64,000 nucleotides of DNA, from assembly GCA_038227435.1 (NCBI GenBank), contig JBBRPW010000001.1:1-64000 (forward strand), in the 5' to 3' direction. This document shows, one piece after another, positions 46,023 through 53,561 of the stretch. The notes beneath the pieces are model-generated. The model saw nothing but the letters and a program-made list of their open reading frames with translations, was not told where the DNA came from and did not search any database. The stretch's first letter is position 1; each line of letters starts with the position of its first letter. The position numbers and the translations under genes were made by a program. This stretch comes from JBBRNV01 sp038227435 (GTDB taxonomy: Bacteria; Patescibacteriota; Minisyncoccia; Phycocordibacterales; CALRBL01).

Positions 46023-46697
46023 ATGAATCTTTTTAACTTGTTTACAATAAAAAAATATTCTTCAAAACGAAAAAAAGCAGCACAGGCTGGTTTTACCTTA
46101 GTTGAATTACTTATAGTACTCTTCATCATTTCAATTTTGAGTGTAGTAATTGGTGAATTTCAAAGTAAGGTATTTACATATAATCGAATTTTAACTACAG
46201 GAAACAATGCACGTTTCGAAGGAACGAAAGTAGTAAAACAAATTGCGGCCGAAATGAGGGCAATGGGACCATCAAGTGCAGGAGGGTATCCGATTGAAGC
46301 GGCAGGAACCAGTTCAATCATTTTTTATAACGATGTAGACGATGATGGAATTAAAGAAAGAATTAGATACTACATTTCAGGAAAAACTCTATACAAGGCT
46401 TCAATGAAGCCCATCATCGATCAGAACGGTCAAACACTTACCACTGAAACGATTACAACGGTAATTACAAACGTAATTAACACTTCAGCCGACCCTATAT
46501 TTAGTTATTTCGATACGAATTATAATGGAGCTGAATCATCTGCCACAAGTACAGCAGCACTTCCTTTGCCTATAAACATTTCAAAAATTCGGTTAATTCA
46601 AATTAGAGTATTAACTGACAACAGTAATAATGAACCGCTTGCTCCACTTGAACTTCGCACCCAAACATCAATTCGAAATTTAAAAGACAATTTATAG
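46023..46697 (+). CDS. Pilin-like protein
   Basis: 224 aa from the ATG at 46023, five bases after the previous stop; an in-frame ATG at 45996 lies inside the previous gene and is less likely. Prepilin motif QAGFTLVELLIVLFIISIL after a basic leader (KKYSSKRKKAAQ). The exported part has a minor-pilin layout (GNNARFEGTKVVKQIAAEM). Probably a minor pilin of the same machine. Confidence 0.85.
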   Translation: MNLFNLFTIKKYSSKRKKAAQAGFTLVELLIVLFIISILSVVIGEFQSKVFTYNRILTTGNNARFEGTKVVKQIAAEMRAMGPSSAGGYPIEAAGTSSIIFYNDVDDDGIKERIRYYISGKTLYKASMKPIIDQNGQTLTTETITTVITNVINTSADPIFSYFDTNYNGAESSATSTAALPLPINISKIRLIQIRVLTDNSNNEPLAPLELRTQTSIRNLKDNL

Positions 46698-46726
46698 TTA
46701 CACGTGCCAGTGATATACTTATTACA

Positions 46727-48223
46727 ATGTCCTTTGTTTTTAAAATAAATAAAAAACAACAAGCCTCTAAAGGATTCTTTTTACTTGGAATTTTAATTTT
46801 TGCTTCAATTTCAGCCCTCATGCTTGCGGCAGTAGTTCAAGGAGCAATCATAAACGTTAAATTAGCAAACAATGCAGTAGATAGAGAGCAGGCTTTTCAT
46901 ATTGCTGAATCGGGAGTTGAATACTATAGATGGCATTTAGCGCACTATGCCACCGATTACAATGATGGAAATGGTTCTACATCAACCGGCCCCTATAATC
47001 ACATTTTTTACAATAAAGTAGGAAAAGCAATTGGCGTATACACATTAAATATTACTCCTCCTGTTTCGGGTTCAACTTTAGTTAATATTCAATCAAATGG
47101 CATATTAGAAAATGGCGCAAGTACAACGAGAAAAGTAAAAACTCAATTAGCTATTCCATCTTTGGCGAAATTTGCCGTAGCAGCAAATGATGATATGCGA
47201 TTTGGAGAAGGAACTGTCGTATATGGTCCCATTCACTCAAATCAAGGAATTCGATTCGATGGATTAACATATAATATTATTTCTAGTTCACTTTCTTCTT
47301 ATAATGACCCAGATCACTCGGGAGCAGTTGAGTTCGGAGTTCACACTCACGTTATAGCACCGCCCGGCTCTGGTACATATTCAAATTTCGTTGCGGCCGA
47401 AGCGCCTGCTAGTAGTGTCCCATCTCGTACCGATGTTTTTAAAGCCGGTCGAATTTTTCCCGTTTCTTCAATTGATTTTACGGGTTTTACCACAGATCTC
47501 TCATCAATGAAGTCAAAAGCGCAAGCAAGCAGTTCATATTATGCCGCATCAGGAGGTCTTGGATATCGAATTGTACTCAAAATAAATGGGACGTATGACC
47601 TGTATAAAGTAAATACCCTAGTTAGTGCAAATGCTAGTTGTAGTAATGGAGGTTCGGGTGATGCTACATGGGGAACATGGTCTATTGCAGCGAGTGGAGG
47701 AAGTCAAACTTACATAGGTAATTATAGTATTCCAAATAACAACGTGATCTTCCTAGAAGATAATTTATGGGTAGAGGGGCAAATTAGTAATAAGAGAATT
47801 ACAATTGCTGCGGGTAAATTTCCAGATAATGTTGCAACAAGGCCATCAATTACGATAAATAATAATCTGCTCTATACGCTTTATGATGGGAGTGATGCTC
47901 TAGCTCTTGTTTCTCAGGGAGATGTGAACGCTGGACTAAATAGTTTAGATACACTACGAATAGACGGGGCGTTAATCGCTCAAAATGGCCGTGTTGGGCG
48001 CCATTATTACAATTCAAGTTGTGGAGCAGCATATGTTCGAAACACCCTTACTTTATATGGAATGATTGCCACAAATCAACGATATGGATTTGCTTATACT
48101 GATGGAACTGGATATGACACTCGAGTAATTACATACGACGGACATTTTTTATATGGCCCTCCTCCAAGTTTTCCTCTTACTTCAAATCAGTATCAAATTA
48201 TTTCGTGGGAAGAGCTAAAATAG
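46727..48223 (+). CDS. PilX-like pilus assembly protein
   Basis: 498 aa. After a short basic leader (KINKKQQASKGF) comes a single membrane helix (LLGILIFASISALMLAAVVQG), then REQAFHIAESGVEYYRWHL, the PilX N-terminal pattern. The prepilin Gly-Phe is present, but the helix lacks the +5 Glu. The large exported domain is beta-rich (VVYGPIHSNQGIRFDG), ending with a GALIAQNGRVGRHYYNSSC region. TATACT preceded by TGA (46714-46719) ends seven bases before the ATG. Likely a minor pilin complex member. Confidence 0.8.
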   Translation: MSFVFKINKKQQASKGFFLLGILIFASISALMLAAVVQGAIINVKLANNAVDREQAFHIAESGVEYYRWHLAHYATDYNDGNGSTSTGPYNHIFYNKVGKAIGVYTLNITPPVSGSTLVNIQSNGILENGASTTRKVKTQLAIPSLAKFAVAANDDMRFGEGTVVYGPIHSNQGIRFDGLTYNIISSSLSSYNDPDHSGAVEFGVHTHVIAPPGSGTYSNFVAAEAPASSVPSRTDVFKAGRIFPVSSIDFTGFTTDLSSMKSKAQASSSYYAASGGLGYRIVLKINGTYDLYKVNTLVSANASCSNGGSGDATWGTWSIAASGGSQTYIGNYSIPNNNVIFLEDNLWVEGQISNKRITIAAGKFPDNVATRPSITINNNLLYTLYDGSDALALVSQGDVNAGLNSLDTLRIDGALIAQNGRVGRHYYNSSCGAAYVRNTLTLYGMIATNQRYGFAYTDGTGYDTRVITYDGHFLYGPPPSFPLTSNQYQIISWEELK

Positions 48224-48236
48224 GTATAATAGAAAG

Positions 48237-49220
48237 ATGAAGAAATCACCTAAACGATTAAAAAAGAAAACAGTTTCTCGTTCTAAAAATAAACCGAATA
48301 GGCGAAATAAAAAAAGTGAGCCGAAGAAGCAAAATAAGAAATCAAAAGTAAAGTCACCCGCAAAATCTATAAAAAAAGTTGTACAAACAAAAAATAAAGG
48401 AAAGTTATCGATTGAAACAAAAATTCCAGAACTTTTAGTTGTTGCCAATTGGAAAATGAACCCAGCAACACTTGATGAAGCTAAAATGATTTTAAATACG
48501 ACAAAACGAACTATCGCAACTCTTAAAAAGGAGCGGAAAGGAAATAATATGGGAATAGTACTTTGCCCACCGGCTGTTTTTTTTGGAGATATGAGAGGAA
48601 AAGTTGAAAATTCGAGGAATCAAAAAAATAACAGTTCAATTTCATTTGGAGTACAAAATATTGGAATAGGAGAAACAGGATCATTTACGGGAGAAGTTTC
48701 AGCTGCTATCTCAAAGAGCGCCGGGGCACAATATTCTATTGTGGGCCATTCTGAAAGACGAGCAATGGGGGAAACTAACGAAGCCGTTGCATTAAAAGTT
48801 GAGGCTGCATTAAGAGCTGAACTCATTCCAATTATTTGTGTTGGAGAAGCAAAAAAAGATGAACAGGGATTATTTTTAATTGATTTTGAAAAACAAATTC
48901 GTATTGCTGTGTCACGAATTAAGCCAATTGATATTGAAAGAATTGTTTTTGCATATGAGCCGCTCTATGCAATTGGCGCAGCACAGGCAGTAACTGCACA
49001 TCAAATTTACGAGCGAAACGTGCTTATAAAAAAGATTTTGACCGACATGTACGGTAAAGAAAGAGCATTTAAAGTAAAGATTTTGTATGGAGGCTCAGTC
49101 GATGCATCAAATGCAATAGACATTGTATTTAATGGAAATGCCGGAGGGCTTTTAATTGGTAGAGCTAGTATTAAACCTGAGGAATTCTCACAATTATTGA
49201 AAAATTTGAGTTCAAGATAG
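48237..49220 (+). CDS. tpiA: Triosephosphate isomerase with basic N-terminal extension
   Basis: 327 aa, about 65 longer than usual. The TIM barrel starts near residue 67 (LVVANWKMNPATLDEA) and has the catalytic His in YSIVGHSERR, Glu in VFAYEPLYAIG and the phosphate loop LYGGSVDASNA. It interconverts DHAP and G3P in glycolysis. The first ~62 residues are almost only Lys, Arg, Ser, Pro and Asn. A TATAAT (48225-48230) ends six bases before this ATG, which supports translation from here rather than from an internal start. The tail may bind RNA or nucleic acid; that is inference. Confidence 0.93.
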   Translation: MKKSPKRLKKKTVSRSKNKPNRRNKKSEPKKQNKKSKVKSPAKSIKKVVQTKNKGKLSIETKIPELLVVANWKMNPATLDEAKMILNTTKRTIATLKKERKGNNMGIVLCPPAVFFGDMRGKVENSRNQKNNSSISFGVQNIGIGETGSFTGEVSAAISKSAGAQYSIVGHSERRAMGETNEAVALKVEAALRAELIPIICVGEAKKDEQGLFLIDFEKQIRIAVSRIKPIDIERIVFAYEPLYAIGAAQAVTAHQIYERNVLIKKILTDMYGKERAFKVKILYGGSVDASNAIDIVFNGNAGGLLIGRASIKPEEFSQLLKNLSSR

Positions 49221-49280
49221 AATAAGGAAGCAATAAAGAACCCATCAAGTTAAACTAAATTTAATCAAAACAATATTTAC

Positions 49281-50504
49281 ATGCCCGTTTCAATTAATGA
49301 AGCAATAGAGAAGAAATATATTACGATTGGAACATACGTGTTGGTACGTGTTGATTTTAACGTATCGATGGATGGAAATACGGTTCGTGATGATTACCGA
49401 ATTGCGCGGGCACTTCCCACTATTTTAGCCCTCACGAGTGCTGGCGCAAAAGTAATTTTAATAAGTCATATTGAATTAAGCGAATCTAAAAAACATGGAT
49501 TAACTGCGGGGAAAAACGATGCCGATAAAAGTGCGGTGCCAAGCCTACAACCCGTATACGATTATATTAAAACAACATATCCAAAAGAGTTTAATCGATG
49601 TTATTTTGTACCTGATTTATTAAGTGAACAAGGTAAAAAACAAGTGTCACTGTTAAAAGAAGGCGAAATTATTTTAGCCGAAAATATTCGAATGTATGAA
49701 GGAGAAAAAAAGAACGACACTGATTTTGCAGCTGCGCTCGCTAGTTTAGCTACAGTATATGTGAATGATGCCTTCGCTGTGTCTCATCGAGCGCACGCTT
49801 CAGTGGTTGGAGTGCCAGCGCTTAAAGCATCAAATGAACGCTTTGCTGGTCTTTTACTTCAATCTGAAATTGAAGCACTTGACCCTTCAATTCAAAAACC
49901 TCGTCCATTTATATTTATCTTAGGAGGAGCGAAGTTTGAAACAAAACTCCCACTCATTACAAAATATTTAGATGTGGCCGACCATGTTTTTGTGGGAGGA
50001 GCACTTGCCAACGACTTATTTAAACTACAAGGAAATAACGTAGGAAATTCATTAGTATCAACAGATAAAAATATTGAAGAAAGCCTTCGTGAAATTTTAA
50101 AAAATAAAAAATTAATTATTCCTGAAGATGTTTTTGTACTATGCGGACAACATATCGAAATTAAACATCCGGAAGATGTTAAAGATGGTGAAAATATTTT
50201 AGATATTGGCCCCGAAAGTTTAGTGAAGTTCGAATCTTTATGTGAGAATGCTGGATACATTGTATGGAATGGCCCACTTGGTGATTACGAACGCGGTTTT
50301 GAATTTGGAACATTAATGCTTGCAAAAATTTTAGCAAATCTTAATCACAACAAAACACGGACAGTGGTTGGAGGAGGCGACACATTAGCGGCCATCAAAA
50401 AAGCCAACGTTTTCGATAAATTCGGCTTCGTTTCAACAGGAGGAGGAGCAATGCTCGAATACTTAGAGAAGGGAACCCTCGTGGGAGTTGAGGTGTTGAA
50501 ATAG
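49281..50504 (+). CDS. pgk: Phosphoglycerate kinase
   Basis: 407 aa, standard. Motifs: VLVRVDFNVSMDGNTVRDDY, substrate region HRAHASVVGVPA, hinge and nucleotide part KPRPFIFILGGAKFETKL, and TVVGGGDTLAAIKKA near the C-terminus. It makes ATP from 1,3-bisphosphoglycerate. 60 bases after tpiA, in the same direction, likely the same transcript. A ~20-residue insert after LISHIELS (KKHGLTAGKNDADKS) is unusual. Confidence 0.96.
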   Translation: MPVSINEAIEKKYITIGTYVLVRVDFNVSMDGNTVRDDYRIARALPTILALTSAGAKVILISHIELSESKKHGLTAGKNDADKSAVPSLQPVYDYIKTTYPKEFNRCYFVPDLLSEQGKKQVSLLKEGEIILAENIRMYEGEKKNDTDFAAALASLATVYVNDAFAVSHRAHASVVGVPALKASNERFAGLLLQSEIEALDPSIQKPRPFIFILGGAKFETKLPLITKYLDVADHVFVGGALANDLFKLQGNNVGNSLVSTDKNIEESLREILKNKKLIIPEDVFVLCGQHIEIKHPEDVKDGENILDIGPESLVKFESLCENAGYIVWNGPLGDYERGFEFGTLMLAKILANLNHNKTRTVVGGGDTLAAIKKANVFDKFGFVSTGGGAMLEYLEKGTLVGVEVLK

Positions 50505-50557
50505 GTGATTTAAAATCTATTTTTCTTTTTTGGGTAGGTGTGTAGTATTATTGATAT

Positions 50558-51307
50558 ATGTTTGAAAAATATCTTCAAGAATTAGGATTATCCGATAAGG
50601 AGGCAAGTGTATATATTTCACTTCTCCAGGTAGATAACGACTCAGTACTCGATTTGTCTAAAAAAACAAAAATTAATAGAACCACTATCTACCCAGTCCT
50701 TGAAAGCTTGGCCAAAAAAGGTCTTATTAGCGAAGCACAAGTTGATAAAAAGATTAGATATCACGCCGAACCACCCGAACGATTAGAAACATATGTTGAG
50801 CGGCAAAAAACAATGCTTCAAGAGCATTCAAATCGATTAAAAGATGTAATTCCTCAGTTAAAAAGTATTCAGAGGGAAACTGGGGAAAAACCAATGGTTA
50901 AGTATTTTGAAGGTAGACAGGGTGCGATCAGTTCTCTTGAAGAGTTTTATAATTCAATCGGAAAAGGTGGCACTGCATATTTAATTTATCCAAAAGATGC
51001 AATAAAAAATATCTTCAATGAAAAAGAAATTGAAAAATATCGATCAATACGCCTTAAAAGGGAAATAAAGACAAAAGTAATAAGTACTTCGTCAAAAAAC
51101 GACATAATTTCTGATTCAACAGGTAATCGAATACAAATTGACGGAGAAAAGTATCCCATCACTTCGGATATTGCTATTTACGAAGATAAAGTAAGGGTTA
51201 CTATTTTGGGGAAGTCTTTAGCAGCATTTTCAATAAAGAGTCAGGATCTTGCTGATACACTTCGTAGTTTATTTGATTTGGTATTTGATCTATCAAAAAA
51301 TAAATAA
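50558..51307 (+). CDS. TrmB-family transcriptional regulator
   Basis: 249 aa. N-terminal winged helix at residues 1-75 (LGLSDKEASVYISLLQ, then KINRTTIYPVLESLAKKGLI), a coiled-coil linker (LETYVERQKTMLQEHSNRL), and a C-terminal PLD-like effector domain. TrmB proteins often sense sugars; with tpiA and pgk next to it, control of carbon flow is plausible but unproven. TATTAT (50546-50551) ends six bases before the ATG. A strong terminator follows. Confidence 0.88.
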   Translation: MFEKYLQELGLSDKEASVYISLLQVDNDSVLDLSKKTKINRTTIYPVLESLAKKGLISEAQVDKKIRYHAEPPERLETYVERQKTMLQEHSNRLKDVIPQLKSIQRETGEKPMVKYFEGRQGAISSLEEFYNSIGKGGTAYLIYPKDAIKNIFNEKEIEKYRSIRLKREIKTKVISTSSKNDIISDSTGNRIQIDGEKYPITSDIAIYEDKVRVTILGKSLAAFSIKSQDLADTLRSLFDLVFDLSKNK

Positions 51308-51326
51308 GAGACTTATATAATAAAAG

Positions 51327-51366
51327 ATACCCCGATCGCACAACGTGCTGCGATCGGGGTATTTGG
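51327..51366. terminator. Strong terminator, two-directional
   Basis: Perfect 14-bp stem (ATACCCCGATCGCA and its complement) with loop CAACGTGC. It ends the TrmB gene on the plus strand (weak TTT tail) and the structured RNA on the minus strand (CTTTTATTATAT tail). Confidence 0.8.
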
Positions 51367-51674
51367 TTTAGACCCCGTGGTCTTTTACTCCGAGAACGAT
51401 AAGGTATTGCCCTTCGCGTTCTCGAACGATTTCATTGGCCTACCCCTCGGGGTAGAAAATAAGGTGTGTTTACTAGTCAGACATACTATTTTTCCTTCGG
51501 TCGGGGTTCTCTCTAACAAGGTTTGGATTTTGAGGACAGCTTTTAGCTACTAGTCCCAGCCAACAGCCGATTCGGGCGCTGTTGGCTGGGACTTTCACTT
51601 TCGGCTAGTCGCCCATATTACCTCCTTGTTAAGGTTCGGGAATCGTTCATAAGCAAGAGCGCTAATGAATTTCC
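51327..51674 (-). ncRNA. Candidate ~350-nt structured RNA with own promoter
   Basis: The minus strand carries a consensus promoter (51681-51709), then ~345 bases without a useful ORF, then the terminator at 51327-51366. The region is more GC-rich than its flanks and is full of stems: an 18-bp-class hairpin with arms at about 51551-51594 (AGTCCCAGCCAACAG), CGAGAACG/CGTTCTCG with an inner AAGG/CCTT, CTACCCC/GGGGTAG, AGACC/GGTCT, and a long-range pairing of UUAACAAGG with CCUUGUUAG. It also has AAGGAGG followed by ATG GGC GAC TAG, a three-codon ORF with a strong ribosome-binding site. I could not match it to RNase P, tmRNA, SRP or 6S RNA from memory. Confidence 0.6.
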
Positions 51675-51680
51675 AAATAA

Positions 51681-51709
51681 AATTTAGCATAATAAAATTG
51701 GTCTGTCAA
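51681..51709 (-). promoter_or_regulatory. Sigma-70-type promoter of the minus-strand RNA
   Basis: TTGACA (plus-strand 51704-51709), 17-base spacer, TAAATT (51681-51686). The -35 hexamer is a perfect consensus. Confidence 0.7.
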
Positions 51710-51957
51710 CATGTTTTAACTAAATTGAGTATATTTGATCAATTTTATATAAAATAAGGCTATGAATATAGCTTCAATAGTGTTTTTACTTGTTATTGTC
51801 GGTTTTTGTGTTTTGACACCTGAAAAATACTACAAAACAAATATTTTTTAATGCAATTAATGTAGTTTTATGTCATATCTAATTTACATATATTGTATAT
51901 AATATCCTTATTTATCAATACTATAATGGAATATTAAATTTAATCTGTCATAAACAC

Positions 51958-51985
51958 TTGACAAAAATATAAATATCCGTATTAT
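51958..51985 (+). promoter_or_regulatory. Sigma-70-type promoter of the ribozyme array
   Basis: TTGACA (51958-51963), 16-base spacer, TATTAT (51980-51985). The expected start is near 51992. It faces the small-ORF array and is the only strong plus-strand promoter I see before the terminator at 56174. Bases 51710-51957 are AT-rich with nothing else recognisable. Confidence 0.75.
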
Positions 51986-52026
51986 CTTTCTCAGTTAGAA
52001 CTTTTCACCTCAACCCCCAAAGAACA

Positions 52027-52086
52027 ATGCGTTACTACGTGCTCCCCGACGGGACCGTGGTGATCAACCCCTCTGACGCCTACTAA
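52027..52086 (+). CDS. 19-aa mini-ORF at the start of the array
   Basis: MRYYVLPDGTVVINPSDAY then TAA. It is preceded by the same kind of leader as the larger ORFs of the array (CACCTCAACCCCCAAAG) and followed 23 bases later by element alpha, as is the 111-aa ORF, so it sits in the position of a gene. No similarity recognised. It could be a leader peptide. Confidence 0.45.
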   Translation: MRYYVLPDGTVVINPSDAY

Positions 52087-52109
52087 GGCGTTACGGGATG
52101 ATCCCACTT

Positions 52110-52160
52110 CTGCGGCTTAGGCACGCGGGGGAATAATGCACCCTGGCAACAGAATCGCAT
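52110..52160 (+). ncRNA. Structured RNA element alpha, copy 1
   Basis: 51 bases sharing CTGCGGCTTAGGCACGCGGG and CCTGGCAACAGAAT with copy 2 (53408-53458) at the same spacing. Bases ATGC pair with GCAT at the end; in copy 2 these are ATAC and GTAT, a compensatory change. A GGG/CCC pairing would cross this stem, making a pseudoknot. It lies just 3' of the mini-ORF. Confidence 0.65.
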
Positions 52161-52192
52161 CCACTAAAACATCACCCTAATTTTTTACAACT

Positions 52193-52474
52193 ATGAAAAA
52201 GATCGTGATCGGAATGATGGTCGTTCTCGCTCTACTCTTGTCGTTTGTTGCAGGTGTCTTCTACGGCACCAACGCAACTATCGCCAAGATGGAATTGCTG
52301 GAAACCCCCAGAGGCCGCATTCTTTACTACTTCATTCCGAATACATCTGCTTCGACAGAAATTTATTCGCTTGATAGTGGAGAAGATGCTGATCTCTACG
52401 AGGATTCAACACAAATTCCTGACGAAGACGTGACTGAGAGGAAAGACTCTCTGAAGGACGACACTAACCTTTAA
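52193..52474 (+). CDS. 93-aa signal-anchored hypothetical protein
   Basis: A membrane span at residues 4-25 (IVIGMMVVLALLLSFVAGVFYG) and a short acidic exported tail (YSLDSGEDADLYEDSTQIPDE). The last 14 codons (TERKDSLKDDTNL, TAA) are encoded inside repeated element beta, so the C-terminus is set by a repeat. GC content and codon use look higher than in neighbouring chromosomal genes. No Shine-Dalgarno site; the leader is C- then T/A-rich (CATCACCCTAATTTTTTACAACT). Family not recognised. Confidence 0.65.
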   Translation: MKKIVIGMMVVLALLLSFVAGVFYGTNATIAKMELLETPRGRILYYFIPNTSASTEIYSLDSGEDADLYEDSTQIPDEDVTERKDSLKDDTNL

Positions 52475-52529
52475 TTCAAAAGTGTTTATTTTTGCGACCG
52501 TTTTAAATGGTTGGTTGGCGTGCAGCGCT
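52431..52529 (+). ncRNA. Structured RNA element beta, copy 1
   Basis: 99 bases, 96 identical to copy 2 (55399-55497). Visible stems: GAGAG/CTCTC, GACACT/AGTGTT (AGTGTC in copy 2) and ACCG/TGGT. It overlaps the end of the 93-aa gene and is followed by a hairpin and ribozyme 1, as copy 2 is followed by a hairpin and ribozyme 4. Confidence 0.7.
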
Positions 52530-52547
52530 AAGAGAAAACTTTAAATC

Positions 52548-52565
52548 CTAACTATAAAAAGTTAG
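52548..52565 (+). repeat. Hairpin before ribozyme 1
   Basis: CTAAC/GTTAG stem with an eight-base loop, two bases before the ribozyme. Ribozymes 2 and 4 have the same arrangement with different stem sequences (53465-53486 and 55498-55520). Confidence 0.6.
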
Positions 52566-52566
52566 A

Positions 52567-52616
52567 TCTGTCTCGAAATGTAATTTCGACTGATGAGCTC
52601 TAGAGAGCGAAACAGA
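52567..52616 (+). ncRNA. Hammerhead ribozyme 1 (type III arrangement)
   Basis: All core parts of a hammerhead are present: stem III TCTGT/ACAGA (52567-52571 and 52612-52616), cleavage site GUC with the cut after C52572, stem I TCGAAAT/ATTTCGA closed by GTA, core CTGATGA (52590-52596), stem II GCTC/GAGC closed by TAGA, and GAAA (52609-52612). The 5' and 3' ends meet at stem III, so this is type III. The 50 bases are identical to ribozyme 2. Expected to self-cleave and leave a 2',3'-cyclic phosphate and a 5'-OH. Confidence 0.9.
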
Positions 52617-52653
52617 AAGTACTTTAAAACCAAGAAAAATAATAAAAGTTAAA

Positions 52654-53040
52654 TTCGTCTGCACTTGAGAGTGTTTTTAAAAATATTCTCACGTGCAGGC
52701 GAAAGTAGCGCCAAAGCATGTGATCGGTAGTACACATTTAAATCTTGAGTGAGTGTCTCGGATTTAAGTGGAGTTGTACTACGTATTAATTCATCACCAA
52801 AAAAATGATTAGTGGGATGTTCTGATTGTTCTCGTACGCCTCGCGAGAGACCAACAGTCAAAATGTCACATCATTTGAGTAGGGACAAGCAGTTCGTTGC
52901 TGTGCACCGAACTTTGATGAATTATGGCTGTGAACGATCTGAGGTGAGTACCGCAAGGTAACTCAGTTTGATCTAGTAATAGTTATGGGGAAAGCGCATA
53001 AGGCTTGGTCGCCAAGTGTGTATTACCTGCTACAAAATTT
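52654..53040 (+). ncRNA. Large structured RNA domain 1
   Basis: About 390 bases without a plausible ORF on the plus strand, between ribozyme 1 and the 111-aa gene. Long stems are evident: TTCGTCTGCAC (52654-52664) with GTGCAGGCGAA (52693-52703), extended by TGAGA/TCTCA; GTAGTACA with CATTTAAATC (52727-52744) against GATTTAAGTG and TGTACTAC (52761-52782); CTTGG/CCAAG inside GTAATA/TATTAC near 52976-53025; and a GCAA-loop hairpin near 52950. No group I or II intron core was recognised. It could be a member of the large ornate RNA classes of phages and plasmids; not identified. Confidence 0.65.
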
Positions 53041-53067
53041 CTAAACCTCAACCAAAAAAGAATTACT

Positions 53068-53403
53068 ATGGCACATTACAGTACTTTTATTTTTCAGTTG
53101 CCAGGATGTCCCGAGATTTATATGAGTACTCGGTACAACATTATTCAGGACTTTGATTGCATTCGAAATAAGTTTGGAAAGGGGTTGATTAAGTTCAAAC
53201 CTTTCTACAAGCCTGATCGAGTGCAATTTACTCCTCCGAGTAATGGAGAAAAGCATCCTTGGGTATTGCTGACTAAATATCAGCGTAGGAAGATTCAAAC
53301 CTTCCTCAATGTGGTCTACCGAAAGGGAAACCACAGGGTACCTCGGAGATGGCGCAAGTTCGTAAAGAACGACGGCGTCTTTCCAAAGGAGTGTCTCGAC
53401 TGA
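53068..53403 (+). CDS. 111-aa basic hypothetical protein
   Basis: Start chosen at the ATG at 53068 (MAHYSTFIFQLPGCPEIYM); the frame is open upstream to 53005, but those bases belong to RNA domain 1. The leader ACCTCAACCAAAAAAG resembles those of the other array ORFs. The protein has a mixed alpha/beta start and a basic C-terminal half (KYQRRKIQTFLNVVYRKG, RRWRKFVKN), which could bind nucleic acid. Family not recognised. It lies on the RNA piece expected between ribozymes 1 and 2. Confidence 0.65.
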   Translation: MAHYSTFIFQLPGCPEIYMSTRYNIIQDFDCIRNKFGKGLIKFKPFYKPDRVQFTPPSNGEKHPWVLLTKYQRRKIQTFLNVVYRKGNHRVPRRWRKFVKNDGVFPKECLD

Positions 53404-53407
53404 GCAA

Positions 53408-53458
53408 CTGCGGCTTAGGCACGCGGGGTACACATACTACCTGGCAACAGAATTGTAT
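53408..53458 (+). ncRNA. Structured RNA element alpha, copy 2
   Basis: Same length and same two conserved blocks as copy 1. The stem here is CATAC/GTATG. It starts five bases after the TGA of the 111-aa gene and is followed by the hairpin at 53465-53486 (GACTAGTAA/TTACTAGTC, perfect) and ribozyme 2. Confidence 0.65.
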
Positions 53459-53488
53459 GAAACTGACTAGTAATTATTTACTAGTCAC

Positions 53489-53538
53489 TCTGTCTCGAAA
53501 TGTAATTTCGACTGATGAGCTCTAGAGAGCGAAACAGA
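53489..53538 (+). ncRNA. Hammerhead ribozyme 2 (type III arrangement)
   Basis: Identical over 50 bases to ribozyme 1: stem III TCTGT/ACAGA, GUC cleavage site (cut after C53494), stem I TCGAAAT/ATTTCGA, core CTGATGA, stem II GCTC/GAGC, GAAA. Cuts at ribozymes 1 and 2 would release a 922-nt RNA holding RNA domain 1, the 111-aa ORF and element alpha. Confidence 0.9.
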
Positions 53539-53561
53539 AATACATTAAAAATAAAATAATT

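Noticed and set aside
52649..52861. Minus-strand 70-codon ORF in RNA domain 1
   Set aside because: It lies across palindromic stems, which give frames on both strands, and has no start signals.
53041..53433. Minus-strand 130-codon ORF opposite the 111-aa gene
   Set aside because: It ends in the structured element on one side and shadows the plus-strand gene, which fits the array's leader and 3'-element pattern.
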